DNA from: G965216695 sp965216695
GTDB taxonomy: Bacteria > Pseudomonadota > Gammaproteobacteria > Pseudomonadales > Azotimanducaceae
Reading direction: 5' to 3'
DNA length: 64,000 nt
Assembly (NCBI GenBank): GCA_965216695.1
Contig: OZ244212.1
Location: 3,968,001 to 4,032,000, forward strand
The notes under the pieces are model-generated. The model was not told the origin of the DNA. It did no database searches and was given only the letters and a program-made list of their open reading frames with translations. The translations under genes and the position numbers were made by a program. This document shows, piece after piece, positions 27,476 through 33,653 of the stretch. Every line of letters begins with the position of its first letter. Positions within the stretch are counted from its first letter, which is position 1.

Positions 27476-29787
27476 CCGTACGGCTCCCGGGGTGGATCTC
27501 GCCGATCACCACCGCGCAGGCGCTCAACCGCCAGGCGACGGTGTCACAGACGCAGCGCAATGTCGCCGGGCCGCTGGATCCGGTTGGCCCGGTGTATGGT
27601 CAAAAATCGGTTGGTGGGCAGCTGCATGCGCTCGACTACGACGAAACCAGCGGCACGTACACGGCACTCTATACCGTTGGCGTGGGCGAAATCGAGGCCA
27701 TCGACGAGGTGTACCTTGCTGGCGCGCTACCCAAAGTCGGCGTATCGCTCAACCTGTACACGGGCACCACGTCGCAGGGCGTGGATCCGCTACTCGCGGC
27801 GGCGATCCCGGGTTACGCCGACACGCTGGTTGAGACCGACGAGCACGGCACGTTCGGGTATCCCTACGTTGCCGCATCGTGGACCGACGAGGAGTACCCG
27901 GGTTGGCCGGATCTCGTTGCACGCGTGCGTGGCCGCAAGGTGTGGAACCCCAACACGCAGACACGCCTTTACTCGACCGACCCGGCGCAGGCGCTGGCCG
28001 ACGTTCTGAGTGATCCGCACATCGGCCTCGGTGAGCCGGTTGACGACGACTCGCTCGCGGCAATGATGGCGATCAACGCGGCGGACGTTGGTGGAGCGCC
28101 ACGCCGGGCGGCGTTCGGTCTCGCACTGCAGTCGGTGCGCGAGACGCAGGAGTGGATCGACGTGCTTGCCGAGTACGCGGGCTGCTGGCCGGTGAAGCGC
28201 GCCGGCGTGTGGTACCTCGTGCCCGATCGGCCGCGGCCAATCGATCGTTCCTACCAGGCGTCGGTGTCGCTTGGGCGCAAAATGAAATTACACCCGCCAC
28301 GCCAACGCAACGTACCGACGATTGTCCGCGTGATCTACACCTCGACGGCGTCGGCGATCTGGCAGGAACGCGATGCGTTCTACCCTGATCCAGACTCATT
28401 GCCTGCGGGCACACCGCGACGCGTGGCACCCGTACGGTTAACGGGCATTCGATCGTATGCGGAGGCGTACCGCGCCGCACAGCGTCGCTACAACCTTCTC
28501 CGTCGCACGCAGCTCGAATTCCTGGGCGGTCCTGAAACCATGGTGCACGAGCCGGGCGACGTGATCTCGATCGCGCATCCCATGCTCGACGCGATTGCCG
28601 AACTGTCGGGATCGTGGCGTATCACGTCGATTGTCGAAGCGCGGCCGGATCAGTTCGCGATTCGTGGGTATGAGTACGACGACGCCGACTACACGGACGC
28701 AGCGCCGGCGGACCCGAACCTCGACGGTGCGAACTACGCCGGGCCCGACGCCGGTACCGGGCTCGGTGGTGGCGGTGGTGGCGATCCGCTCACGATCTTT
28801 CGCCAGGCGACACCGCCGACGGCTAACGCCACGAATGATCTGTGGTTCGAGACCGATACGCAGATCCTGTATCAGTGGGACGGCAGCGCTTGGGTGATCC
28901 TTGCCAATGCATTCGATGACACGTCCGACCTGACGGATGGCGCGGGGTTGGGTCTCGCGGCCGTGTGGGCTCAGATCACAGGATCAGGAAAACCGGCAGA
29001 CAATGCGACCCGCAACACGATCTACCGGCAGGCGTCGCAACCGAGCGGCCAGGAAGGCGACTTGTGGTACGAGACCGACACGGGGCTCTGGTACCAGTAC
29101 ACGGGTAGCGCGTGGCAGGTGGCGGCGAATTCGTTCGATGCTACGTCCGACCTTACCGACGACGCGGGCCTCGGCGACACCGCAAACTGGTCGCAGATCG
29201 TCGACGACGATACGAACAAACCGGCCGACAACGCAACGCAGAACACCGTCTATCGCCAGGCGACGGCACCGAGCTCGCCGGTCAATGGCGATCTGTGGTT
29301 CGAGACCGATACCGACACGTGGTGGATTCGCGAGGGCGGCGCCTGGCACGAAGCGGCAACGATCGGCGCCGTAGCCGGCGATAACCTGGTCGTCAACTAC
29401 TCCCGTGGCGATGTCAAAATCGTCGAGTCGACGGCGGAAACTTCAGCGATCGGCGCGACGTATACGAAGGTAAAAGAATTCCAATTGTCGGGCGACGGAG
29501 TCGTCGACGTTGAGTACGACATTCAGAACAGTGACCCGGCGAGCCCGGGCAGCGTTTCCGACATTCAGGCGCGACAGGGCGGCGTAACGCTAAAAACGCA
29601 GTCGACCGGTGCGCCCGGGCAAAACGTCTGGTTCAACGGGATCAGCTTCACCGGCGGAGTCACGCTCGACAATGCCGTCGATCCGCTCGAGATATGGGTG
29701 CGGCACACAACGACGCCGTACACGGTTAAACTGCGCAACGTCAACGTACAAGTGGGTTCGATTGCCGGCGAGACGGTGATCACGTAA
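27472..29787 (+). CDS. Central tail tip / hub protein with C-terminal repeats
   Basis: A 771-residue J-like hub protein. The N-terminal 430 residues have the hub layout (NVAGPLDPVGPVYGQKSVGGQLH, ARVRGRKVWNPNT, TQEWIDVLAEYAG, FLGGPETMVHEPGDVISI). A Gly-rich linker at about residue 440 leads to three tandem repeats of roughly 68 residues (each with NATNDLWFETDT-like or GDLWYETDTGLW-like cores and an FDATSDLTDDAGLG-like close). The final 130 residues form a beta-sandwich-like tip (YTKVKEFQLSGDG). It contacts the host surface, and the repeats may vary in number between relatives. Confidence 0.8.
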   Translation: MTVRLPGWISPITTAQALNRQATVSQTQRNVAGPLDPVGPVYGQKSVGGQLHALDYDETSGTYTALYTVGVGEIEAIDEVYLAGALPKVGVSLNLYTGTTSQGVDPLLAAAIPGYADTLVETDEHGTFGYPYVAASWTDEEYPGWPDLVARVRGRKVWNPNTQTRLYSTDPAQALADVLSDPHIGLGEPVDDDSLAAMMAINAADVGGAPRRAAFGLALQSVRETQEWIDVLAEYAGCWPVKRAGVWYLVPDRPRPIDRSYQASVSLGRKMKLHPPRQRNVPTIVRVIYTSTASAIWQERDAFYPDPDSLPAGTPRRVAPVRLTGIRSYAEAYRAAQRRYNLLRRTQLEFLGGPETMVHEPGDVISIAHPMLDAIAELSGSWRITSIVEARPDQFAIRGYEYDDADYTDAAPADPNLDGANYAGPDAGTGLGGGGGGDPLTIFRQATPPTANATNDLWFETDTQILYQWDGSAWVILANAFDDTSDLTDGAGLGLAAVWAQITGSGKPADNATRNTIYRQASQPSGQEGDLWYETDTGLWYQYTGSAWQVAANSFDATSDLTDDAGLGDTANWSQIVDDDTNKPADNATQNTVYRQATAPSSPVNGDLWFETDTDTWWIREGGAWHEAATIGAVAGDNLVVNYSRGDVKIVESTAETSAIGATYTKVKEFQLSGDGVVDVEYDIQNSDPASPGSVSDIQARQGGVTLKTQSTGAPGQNVWFNGISFTGGVTLDNAVDPLEIWVRHTTTPYTVKLRNVNVQVGSIAGETVIT

Positions 29788-29800
29788 CGGAGGGCCATCG

Positions 29801-30076
29801 ATGCCGAAAACCGAAGATTTGGCCGCCGAGCGTGCGCGCCTGCAGGCGGAGCTCGACAAGTTCAACGGGCACGAGCCCGAAGGGATTTGGGACAAATATG
29901 CGGTGCTGAGAAAGTACCGGAACACACGCACGCGCGTTGATGGGGCGTTCGTGTTGTTACCGGAGAAAGATCCGGCCGCGCTGTTGGCACTCAAGGCGTA
30001 CGCGGCGGCGAGCGATAATCCTACACTCTCAGCAGACATTGACGCTTGGGTCGAGCGAATCGAGGCGGCAGAGTAA
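29801..30076 (+). CDS. Small phage protein after tail tip gene
   Basis: A 91-residue protein with a GGAGGG site. It is helical, with LAAERARLQAELDKFNG at the start and two short conserved-looking segments (IWDKYAVLRKYRNTRTRVDG and LLALKAYAAASDN). It is the last + strand gene of the late operon. Its function is unknown; small helical tail-fibre chaperones are found in this place. Confidence 0.5.
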   Translation: MPKTEDLAAERARLQAELDKFNGHEPEGIWDKYAVLRKYRNTRTRVDGAFVLLPEKDPAALLALKAYAAASDNPTLSADIDAWVERIEAAE

Positions 30077-30134
30077 ATTCAGACCCGTTGCCAGGATGCT
30101 ACCGACCAAGGGTAACGCGTCGCGCGAAACGCGG

Positions 30135-30344
30135 TCACTCGTCAACGAAACCAATGCCATGCACAACGATTTGGGCGTGCGGCTTCGCTGGCGTTCTCTC
30201 GTATTCGATATACCACGGTCGCTCGCTTCGCTCATTCTCCGGCCGTCGCACTGTGAGAAAGATTCCCACGCCGAGCGGTATCTGTACCATTTTTCCGTCT
30301 GTGACAAGGCGAGTGCCGGAACTGCAATCTTCGGCTGATTTCAT
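30135..30344 (-). CDS. Hypothetical prophage protein coupled to RHH gene
   Basis: A 69-residue protein on the minus strand, starting at ATG 30344 in an ATGA overlap with the RHH gene's stop. It begins MKSAEDCSSGTRLVTDGKMV and includes GVGIFLTVRRPENERSERPW, probably a small beta protein. The function is unknown. Coupling to the gene before it and a shared promoter near 30800 support expression during lysogeny or early infection. Confidence 0.5.
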   Translation of the reverse strand: MKSAEDCSSGTRLVTDGKMVQIPLGVGIFLTVRRPENERSERPWYIEYERTPAKPHAQIVVHGIGFVDE

Positions 30345-30517
30345 CGCGCCGCCTCGTTCAATCTCTCGGTCACCCATTCGCTCAATTTGAGCCCCTCGCG
30401 TTGCGCCGCGCGCACCCAGCGCGCTTTGGTTCTGGGTGTGCACCGAACCGTCAGGACGGATGTCGCTGGGTTTTCTTTAGCGGCATTCTTGTTGCCAGTA
30501 TTTGGGTGTGGCTTCAT
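30341..30517 (-). CDS. Small ribbon-helix-helix (Arc/CopG-type) DNA-binding protein
   Basis: A 58-residue protein from ATG 30517. The core TSVLTVRCTPRTKARWVRAA followed by LKLSEWVTERLNEAAR has one strand and two helices, as in Arc/MetJ/CopG proteins, which act as dimers. The upstream in-frame stretch (to 30610) is Pro-rich and unlikely to be translated. It could be a repressor for the late or minus-strand genes, or an antitoxin; the gene after it does not look like a known toxin. Confidence 0.65.
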   Translation of the reverse strand: MKPHPNTGNKNAAKENPATSVLTVRCTPRTKARWVRAAQREGLKLSEWVTERLNEAAR

Positions 30518-30551
30518 AGATGGAAGGCCCGCCGAAGCGGGCCGAACTGGT

Positions 30552-30722
30552 TTAGAAAAGGAGTTTGGTAAATGCGGCGGCGGCGGCGAACAAAGCAGCG
30601 CCAACGACAAGAAGATACCAGCGAGATTCTTGGGTAAGTTTTTCAGTTTCCGCCATCATCTTATTGATTCTGGCACGGATTTCCTCGATCTCGATTTCTT
30701 CTCTGAGGCTCAATTCGGTCAT
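30552..30722 (-). CDS. Small single-span membrane protein
   Basis: A 56-residue protein from ATG 30722 with a GGAG site. An acidic, helical N-terminal part (about residues 1-34, with LREEIEIEEIRARINKMMAE) is followed by one membrane segment (WYLLVVGAALFAAAAAFTKL) to the C-terminus. It is first in the minus-strand operon. Similar small coiled-coil plus membrane proteins occur in many phages of gammaproteobacteria, unnamed. It could be a lysogenic-conversion or superinfection protein, or holin-like; none of these is shown. Confidence 0.6.
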   Translation of the reverse strand: MTELSLREEIEIEEIRARINKMMAETEKLTQESRWYLLVVGAALFAAAAAFTKLLF

Positions 30723-30757
30723 GGTTTTCTCCGTTTTCCCGGTCCCTCCGGGTAGGC

Positions 30758-30774
30758 CGGCTGCTTTTCAGCCG
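30758..30774 (-). promoter_or_regulatory. 5'-UTR hairpin of the minus-strand operon
   Basis: CGGCTG at 30758-30763 pairs with CAGCCG at 30769-30774. On the minus strand it would be at the extreme 5' end of the mRNA made from the promoter at 30783-30810, between start point and ribosome site. It may stabilise the mRNA or control translation. Confidence 0.4.
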
Positions 30775-30782
30775 ATGAGTGT

Positions 30783-30810
30783 ATTTTACAGAACCCAGGC
30801 GAATTGTCAA
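30783..30810 (-). promoter_or_regulatory. Sigma70 promoter for the minus-strand prophage operon
   Basis: On the minus strand, TTGACA (30805-30810) and TAAAAT (30783-30788) are separated by 16 bases, a near-consensus sigma70 promoter. It points at the small membrane protein, the RHH protein and the 69-residue protein. The surrounding bases are A/T-rich compared with the prophage. Confidence 0.75.
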
Positions 30811-30903
30811 TACAAAACAAGAAAGTATAAGTCTGCGCTAAAGATTTCTGCGGGACGGATTTAGGCTGAATGGGTGGCAGACTCACGTCAATGGGCTATA
30901 GCG

Positions 30904-31401
30904 CTAAGCGTGTGATGGCTGGGCCACTACGCTGCGAATCGCAGATGGCTCCCATATGCACCCACTCGCGCAATCCCATCCGTAGTACCATTTAATTTCC
31001 ATCCTGCGTGTCCACTGATACGGTGCGATGATGAGTCCGGGGTGGTCTTTCGCAACACGCGGCCAATCAATTGAGTAGCCGATTGGCCCCGGCCTCCCAT
31101 ACGTTCGGGTGAATCGGTCCAGTTCGCCTGCACTCCGCAGCCATAGCGGCTTGGGCGAATCGGACAGTTCGACCACGTAGCGGATGCTCCCGATACTGAA
31201 CTCCTCGGATTCGCACCAAGCCGGCCAGTCGTCCGGGCCATCGACGGAGATCCATAGTCCACGGGGCTTCAAGAACGAGTTGAATTCGTCCCACTCGGGC
31301 TGCTCCATGCGACGCACGTTGGAAAGTGGGGTTTTCGAATAGTGCGAGAAGCTCCACGAATCGCATTCGTGATCGGGGTCGAATGGGACAGAGCGGGTCA
31401 T
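30904..31401 (-). CDS. Hypothetical protein at prophage right end
   Basis: A 165-residue acidic, Trp-rich protein (MTRSVPFDPDHECDSWSFSH to VVAQPSHA), which has the composition of a real protein. I recognise no family. It stands alone near the attachment site, a usual place for lysogenic-conversion or anti-phage cargo genes. Its start has no strong ribosome site. Confidence 0.5.
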   Translation of the reverse strand: MTRSVPFDPDHECDSWSFSHYSKTPLSNVRRMEQPEWDEFNSFLKPRGLWISVDGPDDWPAWCESEEFSIGSIRYVVELSDSPKPLWLRSAGELDRFTRTYGRPGPIGYSIDWPRVAKDHPGLIIAPYQWTRRMEIKWYYGWDCASGCIWEPSAIRSVVAQPSHA

Positions 31402-31569
31402 TCAGGTGCACCGGTCAATGGCATTGTGAGGTCGTGCAAGTCCGAAAAAACGCGTACCACAAACTGACGAGACAATGGGCCTCTGACGGCCATTGAGCAG
31501 TAGCTCGTGGTCCGCTCCGGTCGGCGAAAACCTAGGAGTGACGCGGGTTTCAGAGGAGTCGCTAGCCGC

Positions 31570-31614
31570 CTGTTAATCAGCGGGTCGCTGGTTCGAGCCC
31601 AGCAGGCGGAGCCA
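31570..31614 (+). repeat. attL: 3' fragment of tRNA-Asn(GUU) at island left end
   Basis: The 45 bases read as the 3' part of a tRNA-Asn: anticodon loop CTGTTAA with GTT anticodon, 3' anticodon strand TCAGC, variable GGGTC, a perfect five-pair T-arm (GCTGG/CCAGC), acceptor 3' strand AGGCGGA, discriminator G and CCA. The 5' half is missing immediately upstream, so this is not a functional tRNA gene. Its first 18 bases recur at 53870-53887. It marks the shared boundary of prophage and island. No further gene lies between 31402 and the integrase. Confidence 0.75.
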
Positions 31615-31621
31615 TTATCTC

Positions 31622-31645
31622 ATTGAAAACATTGACGTTTTCAAT
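31622..31645. repeat. Inverted repeat just inside the island left end
   Basis: ATTGAAAAC (31622-31630) and GTTTTCAAT (31637-31645) pair perfectly around six bases, eight bases inside the tRNA fragment. It may be an excisionase/integrase site or a bidirectional terminator-like hairpin. A shorter palindrome with the same CATTGAA half-site lies at the other end (53841-53855). Confidence 0.45.
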
Positions 31646-31672
31646 TCTTCGGTGAAGCACAAAGAGATTCCA

Positions 31673-31690
31673 GGTACCCATTCAGGTACC
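31673..31690 (+). repeat. Arm-type repeat, left copy (GGTACC-CATTCA-GGTACC)
   Basis: Two GGTACC boxes are separated by CATTCA. The same 18-base motif, with one change, lies at 53733-53750 in the same orientation, also inside the island. The spacing is identical. Such paired repeats flanking a tyrosine-recombinase element are usually integrase arm or excisionase sites. Confidence 0.5.
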
Positions 31691-31724
31691 CGGGTGTTTT
31701 TTGCTGACATCGGAGGATGTATCG

Positions 31725-32765
31725 ATGGCGACCATCGCACGAATAAAACGCAAGACCGGCGTTTCCTACCAGGCCAAGATCAAACGACGCGGCCGAATCA
31801 TCAAGACCAAGACCTTTAGAACAAAGACCGCTGCTCGCGAGTGGGCGCGTAAGTTTGAATCGGATGTGGAATTAGAAGCGGCGCTGAACGACCCTGGCAG
31901 ACGGACTCGGTTTGAAGAGTTGTGCACGCTTTACTCTGACGCTTACGAAGGTTCAGACCACCATCGCATGACCCAAGTGAACTGGTGGAAGGTTCGGATA
32001 GGTAATCCAAGACTGTCGGAAATTGAGATCGATCAGATTCGAGTGTTCCTGAAGGAATACCGAGCAGGAAAGGATCGCGACCCGGTTAGGGAACGAGCGC
32101 CAAGTTCGACTAACCGAATGAAAGCCGCGTTGTCTTCCATGTTTACGTTCGCGATCAAAGAAGGTCTCGCGATCCGTAATCCCGTTCGGATGATCCCCTG
32201 CGAGACAGAGCGGAATCAGAGAATTCGGTATCTCAGAGATGACGAGCGCCTAGCGCTGGTGGCTGCCTGCAGAAACTCAGAGCTGGATAAGCTGTATCTT
32301 CTCGTCCTTATGGCAATTATGACAGGCGCGCGGAAGGGCGAACTTCTCAGGATTCGCTGGGAGAAAATTGATTTCACAAAGCGAAGAGTTGATCTGGGCC
32401 AAACTAAGAACGGTGATGACAGGATTCTCACGCTGCCAGTTCCCGTGATCGAAGAGTTGGTTCGGCATAGAAAGTCAGCGGGTTTGGTGTTTGAAAGTCC
32501 CGTTAAGCCAGGGGCTCCTTTTGACCCGAAGAAACCTTGGCAAGTCGCTCTAGATCAGGCTGGAATTCTGGAGTTTAGATTTCACGATTTGCGCCATACT
32601 GCGGCATCTTATCTTGCGATGGGTGGCGCATCACTGCTGGAAGTGGCGGAAGTTCTAGGCCATCGTAGTTTGCAGACGACAAAGAGGTACGCGCATTTAT
32701 CGGTTGAGCATAAGCAAGCGGTGACAGATAGATTGTTGGGGAGTATTGCCATCGATGGAACTTGA
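31725..32765 (+). CDS. int: Tyrosine recombinase (phage-type integrase)
   Basis: A 346-residue integrase from ATG 31725, with a CGGAGG site. The N-terminal arm-binding part covers about 1-60 (VSYQAKIKRRGRIIKTKTF), a SAM-like core-binding domain lies at about 62-160 and the catalytic domain follows. Catalytic residues are Arg203 (TGARKGE), Lys228 (QTKNG), His287 and Arg290 (HDLRHT), His313 (LGHRS) and Tyr322 (KRYAHL). It lies about 110 bases from the tRNA-Asn fragment and reads away from it, the normal arrangement for an element using that site. It overlaps the next gene by 11 bases. Confidence 0.93.
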   Translation: MATIARIKRKTGVSYQAKIKRRGRIIKTKTFRTKTAAREWARKFESDVELEAALNDPGRRTRFEELCTLYSDAYEGSDHHRMTQVNWWKVRIGNPRLSEIEIDQIRVFLKEYRAGKDRDPVRERAPSSTNRMKAALSSMFTFAIKEGLAIRNPVRMIPCETERNQRIRYLRDDERLALVAACRNSELDKLYLLVLMAIMTGARKGELLRIRWEKIDFTKRRVDLGQTKNGDDRILTLPVPVIEELVRHRKSAGLVFESPVKPGAPFDPKKPWQVALDQAGILEFRFHDLRHTAASYLAMGGASLLEVAEVLGHRSLQTTKRYAHLSVEHKQAVTDRLLGSIAIDGT

Positions 32766-33264
32766 AGACGAATATGAACTGCTGATGGCTGTTGTCATGA
32801 ACGACACGGAAACCCTTGCGGGTCAGTTTTTTGCCTACGTGAAACAAGGCAAAGCGCCCCCACCTATCCTGGTCTGGTGGCTAGAGACGTGGCTGACCGA
32901 GCGTCAAAAAGTTCGGCGGCCGAACAGAGTGAACTTTCTGCATCAGCTCATGATGGCTGTGGAGTACGGTCGATTACGCGATGAGCGGAAAGGGAAAAGA
33001 CTCGTCGGATCCGTTGCTGAACATGTGGTCGGAACTTTGGGAGGGAGTGTGAGTAGCGTGAAACGGGCTTGGCGCCAGCATCGCGAATTCTACGAATTCC
33101 TTAAACAGGAAGGGGTCGAAACAAAAGGAATTTCTCGCAGTGAGGTCAAGGCGCAAGCAGCGAAATTCTCAGCTCAGCTCAGTCAACATGTGTACGAACA
33201 GCGTATTTCTGCCGCACGCGCGATGAAAGAGCGGTATCCAGATTTTTTCCAGGGTTCTTCCTAA
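32755..33264 (+). CDS. Hypothetical island protein coupled to integrase
   Basis: A 169-residue protein starting at ATG 32755 inside the end of the integrase gene. It is largely helical with basic segments (WWLETWLTERQKVRRPNRVN, and SSVKRAWRQHREFYEFLKQEG, which looks like a helix-turn-helix-style pattern). The family is not recognised. Its coupling to int suggests a role in integration/excision or early control of the element. Confidence 0.5.
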   Translation: MELEDEYELLMAVVMNDTETLAGQFFAYVKQGKAPPPILVWWLETWLTERQKVRRPNRVNFLHQLMMAVEYGRLRDERKGKRLVGSVAEHVVGTLGGSVSSVKRAWRQHREFYEFLKQEGVETKGISRSEVKAQAAKFSAQLSQHVYEQRISAARAMKERYPDFFQGSS

Positions 33265-33365
33265 GGCTGGTTCGGGTGTCAGATTAGATCCCGTTAACTT
33301 GACCCTTCTTCTTTTCTGATCAGCGTAATCTCCCACCTGACTAGTGTCAGATCGTGGAGATGCGC

Positions 33366-33575
33366 ATGAATTCAGACGAACTCAATAGCACGTACTGCCG
33401 TGCATCAGAGATCCCTAACCTGCTGCCTAACTTATTCACCGAACGGCAGTGGGAATGGGTCATGAGAAATCGTGCTTCGAATGGCGTCTCCAAAGCGGTT
33501 CGCAAGCTCGGCGGCCGATTGTTCATCCACATCCCTGACCTTTACACCGTTCTCGAACAGGAGGGTTCCAACTGA
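33366..33575 (+). CDS. Small AlpA/excisionase-like HTH protein
   Basis: A 69-residue protein from ATG 33366 (GGAG six bases upstream; two more in-frame starts lie just 5'). The pattern YCRASEIPNLLPNLFTERQW, then NGVSKAVRKLGGRLFIHIPD, resembles MerR/AlpA-type small winged helices that recognise DNA in satellites and prophages. Two GTGTCAGAT repeats (33276-33284, 33344-33352) lie upstream and may be its operators. It probably activates the replication gene that follows. Confidence 0.55.
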   Translation: MNSDELNSTYCRASEIPNLLPNLFTERQWEWVMRNRASNGVSKAVRKLGGRLFIHIPDLYTVLEQEGSN

Positions 33576-33653
33576 GAATCGAACAGGGTCCGGAGTAGCA
33601 GATGATGTGCTTCACCGAGCCGGATCCTGTTCGTTTTCTCCGGACTTCGGCTT

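Noticed and set aside
31570..31614. Functional tRNA-Asn gene
   Set aside because: Only the 3' part is present; the bases upstream cannot form the acceptor, D-arm or the 5' anticodon strand.
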